NCBI GenBank assembly: GCA_041177965.1
Contig: JBEGWF010000032.1
Coordinates: 7,621-71,620 of the forward strand
From: SXXZ01 sp041177965
Lineage (GTDB): Bacteria > Verrucomicrobiota > Verrucomicrobiia > Limisphaerales > UBA9464
Length of the DNA stretch: 64,000 nt
Reading direction: 5' to 3'
In this document: piece after piece, positions 17,941 to 26,788 of the stretch
Numbering within the stretch: the first letter of the stretch is position 1
Layout: the number at the start of each line of letters is the position of its first letter
Program-made: the position numbers and the translations under genes
Notes under the pieces: model-generated
What the model was told of the DNA's origin: nothing
The model's input: the letters and a program-made list of their open reading frames with translations, nothing else
Databases searched by the model: none

Positions 17941-18855
17941 TTACTCCATCATTATGTATTTGTCACCCCAGACGTTCCACTCTTTGCCTGTTTCAGTCTT
18001 CGACCAAGTTTCAAATTCTGCAGAACTATCCATGAATCCAAGCTTTACTGAATCTCCACGTTGAGCCACCTCATAATAAAATCTGGCAGTCACCAAATAC
18101 GGTGCCCATAGCTTGAGCTGCAGGGGTTCCCACTGCCGCATGGCATTGATCAATTCCATCGCTTCAGGATGCCCTCCGAGTGCCAGGGCCTTGATCGCTA
18201 CCGTCGTAATCCTACGATTCTCATGCGGTTCCATGTAATCAGCCGCCGTGTACTGTCGATTCAACTTCCAATACTCCTCATGACAAGCTTCTCGAAGGAA
18301 TTGCCGAGCCAGCGCGGATCTTGTTGAAATGGGGCCGAGGACCTCGACACAGCTGTAGAGTGCGTAGTAATTAACATCAACTTCCGGACTCCCAAATTTT
18401 CCAGTCTGCGTTTTCAACATTTCCGTCAATACTTGGGCCGAAGCGTCTCCCCCACACTGGGTCATCATGCGCATGTATTGAACGCGATTGCTGAGCGCAC
18501 TCTCTTCATGAAAAAGCGCTAGCAATTCCTGCTCATCCTGCGGTCCCAAAGATTGAACGAAACGCCATTCCTGCTCTTGATTGTAAAATGCCGGACGCAA
18601 TCCCGAGCCTCTCCGAAAACCTGCAACGGCAAGCCGTGACTTCAAAGTCGGCTTCGACTGGGGAGTATTCAGTGTTGAATCAACGGTGGCTTGGGGTGTT
18701 TTTGATATATCAGCGACTTCTCCCACCGAAGGGGTTTCCGACGGATTTTCATGCGAATCCAACACGAGATTGGCATCACCAAGGTTTCTGGCCTTGATGA
18801 GCCAAATTAAAACACCAAAAACTAGTATTACACCGAGAAACAAGATTTTTTTCAT
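17941..18855 (-). CDS. Hypothetical membrane-anchored protein
   Basis: A 304-residue protein I do not recognise. It starts with a strongly hydrophobic helix (FLGVILVFGVLIWLIKAR, about 5-22) that would anchor it in the inner membrane. A low-complexity, proline/serine/threonine-rich linker (about 35-75) follows, then a mostly helical soluble domain with regular leucines that could be a HEAT-like fold (inference). Its ATG overlaps the metalloprotease stop as ATGA, so it is translated from the same message. Composition is AT-rich like the rest of the island, unlike the flanking genes. Confidence 0.75.
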   Translation of the reverse strand: MKKILFLGVILVFGVLIWLIKARNLGDANLVLDSHENPSETPSVGEVADISKTPQATVDSTLNTPQSKPTLKSRLAVAGFRRGSGLRPAFYNQEQEWRFVQSLGPQDEQELLALFHEESALSNRVQYMRMMTQCGGDASAQVLTEMLKTQTGKFGSPEVDVNYYALYSCVEVLGPISTRSALARQFLREACHEEYWKLNRQYTAADYMEPHENRRITTVAIKALALGGHPEAMELINAMRQWEPLQLKLWAPYLVTARFYYEVAQRGDSVKLGFMDSSAEFETWSKTETGKEWNVWGDKYIMME

Positions 18856-19625
18856 CGCTCGAAAGCAATCCGCTCAACACGATTAACTTCCCATCCGTTA
18901 GATGGAGAATTTGCATTCATTAAATTGTATACCCAATTATCCCTGTGTTCTAACCCTAAATTGTGACCCAACTCGTGCAACCAAACATTGGAAGGAGCGG
19001 CCTGTTTAATGATAATATTTCGCCCCCCGATGTTAGCGAATCCATCACGCGATACATTATCCCAAAACATACTCCTGACCATTTTGACTTCAGAAAAAGC
19101 CGCATTCAACAGCGCCCTAGCCACCTTGACATCAATGATATGGCAATAATCCGGATTGGAAATTGAATCGAAAGGTTTTGGAAATACTCGAACAGGAGAA
19201 TCGTAAACAAAAAGTTCCGCAGCAACAGGCACCGAATCGTAATAAAAGAGATCAGAACCCGTATTCACATTTAATCTCGGATCACTGTCACAAATACAAC
19301 CATCCCCATCAGTCACATAAAACATATTGAATCGATCAAACGGTTTGGATGGAGGAGTTGAAGCTCCAAAAGCCAGATATGGATGGTACGAGAAAGTTCG
19401 ATGATGATCTCTCGCTGGTGTTGCATTAATCGTAAATGAATAATATTTGTAATCACCTTCAATAACAGGGGTTACATCAAAATCACCACTACCTATTTTA
19501 ACCATCACCTCACCATTACAATCCAAGCGCTGACCTAGAACCTTGATTTGAGAATAAGGCACCAACGAATAAGGAATCCAACCATTTAAAGGGCTCCATT
19601 GATATGATGTTGCAGTCACAGACAA
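18852..19625 (-). CDS. Metzincin-type zinc metalloprotease, catalytic portion
   Basis: The C-terminal part of this stretch has the zinc motif HELGHNLGLEHRD, matching HExxHxxGxxH, followed by a likely Met-turn (NLMN) 8-11 residues later. These features define metzincin proteases, which are normally secreted. The only in-frame starts are TTG (19625) and GTG (19619); the frame is open back to a TAA at 19698-19700, upstream of which the same frame continues. This suggests the segment is the 3' part of a once longer gene. No signal peptide is present in this piece, so if translated alone it would stay in the cytoplasm. The stop overlaps the next ATG. Confidence 0.65.
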   Translation of the reverse strand: MSVTATSYQWSPLNGWIPYSLVPYSQIKVLGQRLDCNGEVMVKIGSGDFDVTPVIEGDYKYYSFTINATPARDHHRTFSYHPYLAFGASTPPSKPFDRFNMFYVTDGDGCICDSDPRLNVNTGSDLFYYDSVPVAAELFVYDSPVRVFPKPFDSISNPDYCHIIDVKVARALLNAAFSEVKMVRSMFWDNVSRDGFANIGGRNIIIKQAAPSNVWLHELGHNLGLEHRDNWVYNLMNANSPSNGWEVNRVERIAFER

Positions 19626-19697
19626 GCGAACACCTCGTTTTTCGGCCCCATAAGCACTAGTGTGTTTAAGACCTATCTTTGTATCAATGATAATTGT

Positions 19698-20030
19698 TTA
19701 ATTGTAACTATACGATTTGATTTGGGCGTTTGCCTTGATCCAAGCCGTGTCAACGCTTGGCCTTTCTCTAGTCACTTGTTTTGACACATCCTGCCCCATG
19801 TTCACGCCAGTTCTACCGGCAACATAAGGCACCCATTGCCACCATTCTGTATGATCCGTCAATCCATATCTGCTGTTGAAATCACTGTCAGCGACAACCC
19901 TTATCGAGTGATCTCCCGTTGCATTCCGATCTAGGCCAGCTTGATTTTCGGCATATCGTTCAATCAATTTTTGGGTCACTGGGTATATGCTATCCCAACT
20001 ATTTGATCTGAAATATTCCCTCTTCGCCAC
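19698..20030 (-). pseudogene. Middle segment of the interrupted metalloprotease gene
   Basis: A 110-codon stretch in exactly the same frame as the protease segment downstream and the signal-peptide segment upstream, bounded by TGA (20031-20033) and TAA (19698-19700). It would begin with a GTG right after the TGA. The translation is polar with several Trp and Tyr residues and resembles a prodomain or accessory domain, but I recognise no family. The most economical reading is that two nonsense mutations split one gene of about 464 codons. Confidence 0.55.
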
Positions 20031-20243
20031 TCACAACTGAGTTTGCCGAGGTGATTGCGCCATCGAATGGAGTGAAATCAATCCCAGTAGCAAACTAAAA
20101 ACCATCTTCGGAAGAAGACGCGAACCGGGATACTTCGATGTCAACAGGTATGCGGGCAGTTGGATTTTCATGGTGGCAATCGGGTAACCTTGCCGAATCA
20201 AGTTTAAGCATACCGATAGTTGACCATCAAATTTTGTAAACAT
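20031..20243 (-). pseudogene. Signal-peptide segment of the interrupted metalloprotease gene
   Basis: A short open stretch with ATGs at 20243 and 20171. The second start gives a basic N-region followed by a hydrophobic core (MVFSLLLGLISLHSMAQS), which looks like a secretion signal cleaved near HSMA-Q. It stops at TGA (20031-20033) ten codons later, in frame with the downstream segments. A signal peptide with nothing attached makes little sense alone, which supports the split-gene reading. It is divergent from recG. Confidence 0.55.
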
Positions 20244-20388
20244 TAATATTTATATTATCAAAACCCGCCTGCCGGTTCGGTTTGAATGAAGTTCACTCTC
20301 TGGCTTCTCGCCGGCGAGGCCGCGCTCCTGGGTGTGTTCGTGGTTGCAGTCCGTCGCGAGGCTGGCCCAGCTTTGCAGGCGGATTCGC

Positions 20389-22602
20389 ATGGAAAAACAG
20401 GCCACCCCGGAGGCTCCGACGGTCGAGGCCGGCTTGGAATCGCCGGTGTCGGCGGTGGCCGGGGTGGGTTCGGCGCGGGCCCGCCTATTGGCCAAGCGAG
20501 CCATCCTCACCGTCGGTGACCTGCTGCTCGACGCCCCGCGCCGCCATGAGGATCGGCGGCAGTTCAGCAAGATCCGGGACCTGCAGGAGGGCCAGAAGAC
20601 CACCGTGGCGGGCAAGGTCATCGCCATGGGCAACAAGACCTTCGCCCGGACCGGGCGCAGCGTCTTCGAACTCATCCTCGACGACGGCACCGCCCGACTC
20701 CATTGCCGCTGGTGGAACCTGCCCCAGATGGAGCGCTTCTTCGATGTGGGCGATGAACTGGTCGTCCACGGCAAGGTCCGCTCATTGCGCCCCTCGGCCA
20801 TGGATCATCCGGAGACCGAGACGCTCATGTCCGTCACCCGAGAGAACAAGCCCGAGCCCGCGGCCACGGGAACGACCGACGCGGCCGAAGAGCCCAGCCT
20901 GCACGTCGGCCGCTGGGTGCCCATCTACAGCCTCACCGACGGACTGACCCAACGGGCGCGCCGGTGGATCGCCTGGAACGCCTTGAAGGCCTTCGGCGAC
21001 CGCATCCCGGAGGCCAATCCGGACCTGCTGTCCCGGGCGAGTCGCGCGGGCTGGACGGCGTCCGCCAACGGCCAGCAGGAGATCCCCCTGTTGGCCCAGG
21101 AGTGGCCTTCACGCGCCCAGGCGATCCGGAACCTGCATTTCCCGCCCTCCGACACCGATGCCGAACGGGCCCGCCAGCGCCTCGCCCTCGATGAGTTCAT
21201 CGCACTGCAATTCGAGATCCAGCGCCGCCGCTTCAATCTGGAATCCAAGGCCACCGCCCTGCCCTGCCAAGGCGACAATTCGCGGATGCGCCCCTTCTTG
21301 GCCGGTCTCGGCTTCAGCCCCACCCGGGCCCAGAACCGCGTGTTGCGGGAGATCCGCGAAGACATGGGCGGCTCCGTGCCCATGCGTCGCCTGCTCCAGG
21401 GCGATGTGGGCTCGGGCAAGACGCTGGTGGCGGCTGCCGCGGCGCTCATGGCGATCGAGAGCGGGTATTCGGCCGTGGTGATGGCCCCCACGGAGATCCT
21501 CGCCCAGCAGTTGCACGGCAACTTCCGGCGCTGGCTCGAGCCCTTGGGAATCCCCGTCCACCTCTGGAGCGCCAGCGTGAAATCCGGCTCCGAACCCGGC
21601 CTGAACCTCGGGTTCAGCGACGTGGGCCTCACGGTCGGCACCCATGCCCTGATCGAGTCGGGGTTCCTGCCCGAGCGCCTCGGACTGGTGATCATCGACG
21701 AGCAACACCGCTTCGGCGTGGCCCAGCGCGAACGCCTGCTGCGCAAGGGTCGCTATCCGCACCTGTTGGTGATGACCGCCACGCCCATCCCCCGGACCCT
21801 CGGGCTCACCCTTTACGGCGACCTCGACATCAGTCTGCTCGACGAAAAACCGCCCGGACGGGGCCGCATCCGGACGCATCTCCGCACCCCGGAAGCCCTG
21901 CCCAAGGTCTGGGCCTTCCTCCGCCGCGAACTCGAGCGCGGGCATCAGGCCTACATCGTGTATCCCCGCATCCTGGACAACGGCGAGGAGGACGCCAAAT
22001 CGGTCGAGACCGAGTACCCGCGCATCTGCAAGGCCCTCGAACCGCATGCGGTCGGGAAGCTGCATGGCCGGATGCCCGCCGACGAAAAGGAGCGCGTGCT
22101 GTCGGAGTTCCGCGCAGGACGGATCCAGGCCCTGGTGGCCACCTCGGTCATCGAGGTGGGGATCGACGTGCCCCAGGCCACGCTCATGCTCATCGAGAAC
22201 GCCCAGCAATTCGGGCTGGCCCAGTTGCACCAACTGCGGGGTCGCATCGGCCGCGGGGCCGACGAGAGCCATTGCATCCTCGTGAGCGGCAAGGCGTCGA
22301 CGTCCTCCAAGAATCTGGCAGCCCCGGTGCTTGCGGATCCGCGCCTCAAGGCCTTCTCCGAGACCGAGGACGGCTTCGAATTGGCCGAGCTTGATTTCAA
22401 GATCCGGGGTGTCGGCGAAATGACCGGGTTGGCCCAGAGCGGCTCCGATCACCTGCGCTTCGGCAGCCTGATCGAGGATCGGCCGCTCGTGGAGTTCGCT
22501 CGACGCCTGGTGCGGGATCACCTGCGACGCCCCGGAGCCCGGGATGTCACCCGAGAATCCGCCCGTGAATCTGCGGCTGACCCCAAGTCCGGTTCGGAAT
22601 AA
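20389..22602 (+). CDS. recG: ATP-dependent DNA helicase RecG
   Basis: A 737-residue superfamily 2 helicase that remodels stalled forks and Holliday junctions. The N-terminal wedge/OB region (about 55-170) is followed by Walker A GDVGSGKT, the DEQH box in IIDEQHRFG, motif III MTATPIPRTL and motif VI QLRGRIGRG. Length fits the family. The ATG at 20389 was chosen as the first in a coding context; an earlier in-frame codon at 20332 would overlap AT-rich DNA. The LOG-family gene follows 9 bases after the stop. RecG and the RecBCD genes in the same window together cover double-strand break and fork repair. Confidence 0.95.
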   Translation: MEKQATPEAPTVEAGLESPVSAVAGVGSARARLLAKRAILTVGDLLLDAPRRHEDRRQFSKIRDLQEGQKTTVAGKVIAMGNKTFARTGRSVFELILDDGTARLHCRWWNLPQMERFFDVGDELVVHGKVRSLRPSAMDHPETETLMSVTRENKPEPAATGTTDAAEEPSLHVGRWVPIYSLTDGLTQRARRWIAWNALKAFGDRIPEANPDLLSRASRAGWTASANGQQEIPLLAQEWPSRAQAIRNLHFPPSDTDAERARQRLALDEFIALQFEIQRRRFNLESKATALPCQGDNSRMRPFLAGLGFSPTRAQNRVLREIREDMGGSVPMRRLLQGDVGSGKTLVAAAAALMAIESGYSAVVMAPTEILAQQLHGNFRRWLEPLGIPVHLWSASVKSGSEPGLNLGFSDVGLTVGTHALIESGFLPERLGLVIIDEQHRFGVAQRERLLRKGRYPHLLVMTATPIPRTLGLTLYGDLDISLLDEKPPGRGRIRTHLRTPEALPKVWAFLRRELERGHQAYIVYPRILDNGEEDAKSVETEYPRICKALEPHAVGKLHGRMPADEKERVLSEFRAGRIQALVATSVIEVGIDVPQATLMLIENAQQFGLAQLHQLRGRIGRGADESHCILVSGKASTSSKNLAAPVLADPRLKAFSETEDGFELAELDFKIRGVGEMTGLAQSGSDHLRFGSLIEDRPLVEFARRLVRDHLRRPGARDVTRESARESAADPKSGSE

Positions 22603-22611
22603 CCTCCGGCG

Positions 22612-23292
22612 ATGGAGTCCTCCCACATCCAACGCATTCACGAGGATCCCTGGCGGGTCTTCAAGATCATGGCCGAGTTCGTCGAATCGTTCGACACGCT
22701 CTCGCGCCTGCCGCCGGCGGTCACCTTCTTCGGATCGTCACGGAGCCGTCCGGAGGATCCCTGCTACGCCATGGCCGAGGCCATCGCCGCCGGGTTGGCC
22801 AAGGAGCGCTTCGCCGTGATCACCGGAGGTGGTCCCGGCATCATGGAGGCCGCCAACAAGGGGGCATCGCAGGCGGGGGGCATCAGCGTTGGGCTGAACA
22901 TCGTGCTGCCCAAGGAGCAGAAGCCCAACGCCTATTCCAATGTGGGCATCCATTTCCATTACTTCTTCATCCGGAAGGTGGCGCTGGTGAAGTACAGCGT
23001 GGCGTTCGTGTTCATGCCGGGTGGGTTCGGCACCATCGACGAACTCTTCGAGATCGCCACCCTGGTGCAGACCCGCCGTGTTCCGCGTTTTCCGTTGATC
23101 CTGGTGGGGCGGGATTACTGGAAGGGGCTCTTCGACTGGCTCAAGACGACCCTCGAGGCCAAGGGCATGATCTCTCCCGGCGACCTCGACCTGCTGAAAC
23201 TGGCCGACACCCCCGAGGAGGTGCTGCGCATCATCACCGACTACCGGGAGATGGTGGGCATCCCGGAATCGGTGCCCGAGGCCTTCCGCTGA
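22612..23292 (+). CDS. LOG-family (TIGR00730) Rossmann-fold protein
   Basis: A 226-residue protein of the lysine decarboxylase-like/LOG family; characterised members are nucleoside 5'-monophosphate phosphoribohydrolases, not decarboxylases. Signature segments are VITGGGPGIMEAANKGA and PGGFGTIDELFE. The start at 22612 follows recG by 9 bases, so co-transcription is likely although no functional link is known. It could salvage purine nucleotides or make cytokinin-like bases; the sequence does not decide. Confidence 0.88.
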   Translation: MESSHIQRIHEDPWRVFKIMAEFVESFDTLSRLPPAVTFFGSSRSRPEDPCYAMAEAIAAGLAKERFAVITGGGPGIMEAANKGASQAGGISVGLNIVLPKEQKPNAYSNVGIHFHYFFIRKVALVKYSVAFVFMPGGFGTIDELFEIATLVQTRRVPRFPLILVGRDYWKGLFDWLKTTLEAKGMISPGDLDLLKLADTPEEVLRIITDYREMVGIPESVPEAFR

Positions 23293-23365
23293 ACCCGCAG
23301 ATGTTTCGCTGTTTGATCACCTGCTTGACACCCGTTCGACACCCTCAACCCTCGTCATCAACCCC

Positions 23366-23992
23366 ATGATTTCACTGCAACGACTGGTCGGCGGCGGCGA
23401 CATCTTCTTCGACCTGCTGGAACGGAGTGCCGACGAGGCCCACGAGAGCGTGCGGATCTTCGTGCGCCACCTCTCCTCCCCCGACCCGGCGGGCTTGGAC
23501 CAATTCGCCGTGGTCCGCCGCAAGGAGAAGCGCATCACCGAGGAGATCAACCAGAGGCTCACCCTGACCTTCGTCACGCCGCTGGAGCGCGAGGACATCG
23601 ACGCCCTGGCACAGGCCCTCTACAAGATCCCCAAGACCCTCGAGAAGTTCGCGGAACGGTACCTGATCAGCCCGACCGACCTGCCCCGCGCCGGGTTCCA
23701 ACGGCAGGCCGAACTGCTGCAGCAATCGATGGAGACCCTTCAGGCGATGGTGCGAGAACTGCGGTCCTCGCCCGACCTGGGAAAGATCAAGGACCAGAAC
23801 CTGAAGCTCCAGTACCTCGAGGGTCAGGCAGACCTGCTGATGGTGGAACGGTTGAAAGACCTCTACAACGCCCCGCACGATGCCACCAGCGTGGTGGCCC
23901 TGAAGGACCTCTACGACCTGTTGGAGAAGGTCATCGACCGGTGCCGCGACGCGGGGAACATCCTCGTCCAGATCGTGCTCAAGAACTCCTGA
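23366..23992 (+). CDS. DUF47/PhoU-like protein
   Basis: A 208-residue, almost entirely helical protein of the DUF47 family, related to the phosphate regulator PhoU. The typical N-terminal pattern (FFDLLERSADEAHESV) and later RRKEKRITEEI with metal-binding-type acidic residues are present. In most genomes DUF47 sits directly beside a Pit-type low-affinity phosphate transporter and is thought to gate it; no pit gene is adjacent here, where speA converges 27 bases away. The regulatory target is therefore unclear. Confidence 0.85.
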   Translation: MISLQRLVGGGDIFFDLLERSADEAHESVRIFVRHLSSPDPAGLDQFAVVRRKEKRITEEINQRLTLTFVTPLEREDIDALAQALYKIPKTLEKFAERYLISPTDLPRAGFQRQAELLQQSMETLQAMVRELRSSPDLGKIKDQNLKLQYLEGQADLLMVERLKDLYNAPHDATSVVALKDLYDLLEKVIDRCRDAGNILVQIVLKNS

Positions 23993-24019
23993 GCCGCCGG
24001 CCGGTCGACGCCTCGTCGA

Positions 24020-26005
24020 TCAACGTCCGTTGCCGTTCGCGGGAGGCGCGGCCGGATGGATGTCGAGGTAGGTGTACTCCTTGAGGCCTCGCTCGTATTC
24101 GTCGAGCAACCGCATGCCCTCGGTCGGCTTGAGCTTGTCGCCCTTGATGGCGGCATCCACCTGGGCCTTCATCTGGCGCTTGAGCTCGCCCTCGTCGTAC
24201 TGCACCGAGGTCAGGCACTGGCTGATGGTGTTGCCCTCGATCACCTCCTCGACGTAGTAGCCGCAAGGTTCGTCGGGCTCGAGGAAGACGTGCACCTCGT
24301 TCACCCGACCGAACAGGTTGTGCAGGTCGCCCATGATGTCCTGGTACGCCCCCATCAGGAAGAACCCGAGATAATACGGCTCCTGACCCTGAGGGGTCTC
24401 CCGCAGCTCATGCAGCGGGAGCGTGTCCCGGACATCGCGCAGGTCCACGAACTTGTTGATGCAGCCGTCGGAGTCGCAGGTGATGTCCACCAGCGTGCCC
24501 TCGCGCGTCGGTCGCTCGAGCAACCGGTGCACCGGCATCACGGGGAAGAGCTGGCCCAACGCCCAATGGTCCAACAGCGACTGGAACACCGAGAAATTGC
24601 ACAGGTACTGGTCGCCGAGGCTGTCCTCGAGATGACGGATCTCCTCGGGCACGTAGGCCTGCCCGCGGAACGACTGGACGACCTCCTTGGAGATCTCCCA
24701 GTAGAGGGTCTCGATCTTGGCCTTCTCGGGCAGCTCCAGGACGCCGAGGGTGAACATCTGGTGGGCGTCCTCCTTGCGTTCGAGCGCATCGTGGAAGGCC
24801 TCGAGCTTGTTCAGCTTCCCGAGGTTGTCGCGGATATCGAGCATCTCCTTCACCAGGCGGTGCTCGTCGGCACCGTACTGGAACTGGATCTCCTGTCGGG
24901 TCTTGTCGATGGAACCGAAGACCTCGACGACCAGCACCGAATGGTGGGCCACCAGCGCGCGACCGGACTCGCTGACGATGTCGGGATGCGGCACCCCCTC
25001 GGCATTGCAGACGTCGGCGATGTAATAGACGATGTCGTTGGTGTACTCCTGCAGCGTGTAATTGGTGGAGCTGTCGAAGGCGCTGCGGGATCCGTCGTAG
25101 TCGACGCCCAGCCCGCCACCGACGTCCATGAACTCGATGGGAAAGCCCATCTTCTGGAGCTTCGCGTAGAACCGCGCGGCCTCCTGCACCGCCTTCTTCA
25201 CGGTGAGGATGTCGGGCACCTGGGATCCGATGTGGAAATGCAGGAGCTTGAAGCTGCCCGCCAGATTCTCGGATCGGAGCAGTTCGGCGGCGGCCAGCAG
25301 CTCCGAGGTGCTCAGGCCGAACTTCGCGTTCTCACCCCCGCTCTCGGCCCACTTGCCGGCCCCCTTGCTGAGGAGCCGCGCACGGATGCCGATCATCGGC
25401 TCCACGCCCACCTGCTTCGAGACCGCGACGATCTGGCGGAGCTCCTCGAGCTTCTCCACCACCATGATCACCTTCTTGCCGAGCTTGATGCCCGACAGGG
25501 CGAGCTTGATGAAGGCCTGGTCCTTGTAGCCGTTGCAGATGATGAGCCCGCCGGGCTGGTCCTGCAGCGCCATGCCCGCGTACAGCTCGGGCTTGGAGCC
25601 CACCTCGAGCCCGAAATTGAAGGCCTTGCCCGCGTCGAGGATCTCCTCCACGACCTCGCGGAGCTGGTTGACCTTGATGGGGAACACCCCCCGATAGCTG
25701 CCCCGGTACTGGAATTCGGCGATGGAGTTCCGGAAGGCGGTGTTCAGGTGGGCCACCCGGTCCCGCAGGATGTCCTGGAAGCGGATCAGGAGGGGGAACT
25801 GGAGCTTGCGCTGCCGGGCCTCCTCGATGATGTCGGAGATCTCGATCGCCGCCCCCTTCTCGCGCAGCGGGGTCACCACCACGTTGCCCTCTCCATTGAC
25901 GTCGAAGTATCCCGCGCCCCAGCGGTCGATGTTGTAGAGGGACCGCGCTGTGGGGATGTCCCACGGGGTGTTGGCTGCGGCGGACACGGGTTTGGGGTCG
26001 CTCAT
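24020..26005 (-). CDS. speA: Biosynthetic arginine decarboxylase
   Basis: A 661-residue PLP enzyme converting arginine to agmatine, the first step of the alternative route to putrescine and spermidine. The length and the N-terminal segment (YNIDRWGAGYFDVNGEGNV) match SpeA rather than the inducible ADC. Central motifs include FPIKVNQ (PLP-binding Lys), FGLEVGSKPEL, HFHIGSQ, FMDVGGGLGVDY and, near the C-terminus, DITCDSDGCINKF. The ATG at 26005 was chosen over a TTG at 26014. An agmatine hydrolase gene is not in the window. Confidence 0.95.
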   Translation of the reverse strand: MSDPKPVSAAANTPWDIPTARSLYNIDRWGAGYFDVNGEGNVVVTPLREKGAAIEISDIIEEARQRKLQFPLLIRFQDILRDRVAHLNTAFRNSIAEFQYRGSYRGVFPIKVNQLREVVEEILDAGKAFNFGLEVGSKPELYAGMALQDQPGGLIICNGYKDQAFIKLALSGIKLGKKVIMVVEKLEELRQIVAVSKQVGVEPMIGIRARLLSKGAGKWAESGGENAKFGLSTSELLAAAELLRSENLAGSFKLLHFHIGSQVPDILTVKKAVQEAARFYAKLQKMGFPIEFMDVGGGLGVDYDGSRSAFDSSTNYTLQEYTNDIVYYIADVCNAEGVPHPDIVSESGRALVAHHSVLVVEVFGSIDKTRQEIQFQYGADEHRLVKEMLDIRDNLGKLNKLEAFHDALERKEDAHQMFTLGVLELPEKAKIETLYWEISKEVVQSFRGQAYVPEEIRHLEDSLGDQYLCNFSVFQSLLDHWALGQLFPVMPVHRLLERPTREGTLVDITCDSDGCINKFVDLRDVRDTLPLHELRETPQGQEPYYLGFFLMGAYQDIMGDLHNLFGRVNEVHVFLEPDEPCGYYVEEVIEGNTISQCLTSVQYDEGELKRQMKAQVDAAIKGDKLKPTEGMRLLDEYERGLKEYTYLDIHPAAPPANGNGR

Positions 26006-26179
26006 GGATGACAACTCAGCAAGGCCGGGACTCTAGGAACGACCGGGGTGGATTCAAGCGACAGGTTTCAAAAAGTGTCGTCAGGGAGGAATGACCGCCG
26101 GAGGGGCTGCGCCATCGGTGGCCCCGTTCCCCGGCTTCCACCTTGGATTCCGGCGGTTTCGGGGCATGGTCTGGGCGAC

Positions 26180-26737
26180 ATGCGACTGCTGATCGCCATC
26201 ACCGGAGCCAGCGGGACGATCTACGCCCAGCGTCTGCTGGACCAGTTGGATCCCACCCGCCACGAGGTGCATGTCATGCTCAGCCAGTACGCGCCCCAGG
26301 TCATCGAGGCCGAGCAACCCGGGGGCCTCCGACTCCCGGAAGGCGCGCGGATCCACAACCACCGCTCGATGAACCTGCCCTTCGCCAGCGGATCCAATCC
26401 GCCGGACGTCATGGTGGTGATCCCGTGCAGCATGGGAACGCTGGGGCGGATCGCCCACGGACTGAGTTCCGATTCGATGCTCCGCTGCGCCGACGTCATG
26501 CTGAAGGAACGCCGGAAACTGATCCTCGTACCCCGTGAGACCCCGATCTCGCTGGTCCACGTGAGGAACTTCGAACTCCTCCTCCAGGCCGGTGTCCAAC
26601 TCATCCCGGCCAACCCGCACTACTACAACCGACCGGCCACGGTGGAGGCCGTCGCCGACACGGTGGTGGCGAGGGTTCTCGACCACATGGGGTTGGACCA
26701 TCGGTTGACCGTGCGGTGGCAGGAGGAACCCGAGTAG
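26180..26737 (+). CDS. ubiX: Flavin prenyltransferase UbiX
   Basis: A 185-residue enzyme that attaches a dimethylallyl unit to FMN, making the prenylated flavin cofactor used by UbiD-type decarboxylases. It has the family start LLIAITGASGTIYAQRLL, PCSMGTLGRIAHG, and LVPRETPIS near the C-terminus. It is followed after 51 bases by ubiA, forming a two-gene quinone-synthesis unit. No UbiD partner lies within the window. Confidence 0.93.
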   Translation: MRLLIAITGASGTIYAQRLLDQLDPTRHEVHVMLSQYAPQVIEAEQPGGLRLPEGARIHNHRSMNLPFASGSNPPDVMVVIPCSMGTLGRIAHGLSSDSMLRCADVMLKERRKLILVPRETPISLVHVRNFELLLQAGVQLIPANPHYYNRPATVEAVADTVVARVLDHMGLDHRLTVRWQEEPE

Positions 26738-26788
26738 GTCCCGACCCGTCACCGAGCATCCCCGATCCCGACAGCGTCCATTCCATCG

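Larger units (their letters stand above)
17930..20280. other. AT-rich island, probably acquired
   Basis: Base composition drops visibly from about two-thirds GC in the flanks to around 40-50% here, and codon use shifts to A/T-ending codons. The island holds three minus-strand open stretches of an interrupted metalloprotease gene and a downstream hypothetical gene. It lies between the damaged vapC/GNAT pair and recG. No integrase, tRNA or terminal inverted repeat was seen at either edge. Confidence 0.7.

Noticed and set aside
20286..20519. 77-codon frame starting with a hydrophobic helix before recG
   Set aside because: It overlaps recG out of frame, and its second half is a shadow of recG; the helix alone is not enough.
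24056..26011. 651-codon plus-strand open frame over speA
   Set aside because: Antisense shadow of speA, whose motifs and length fit perfectly.
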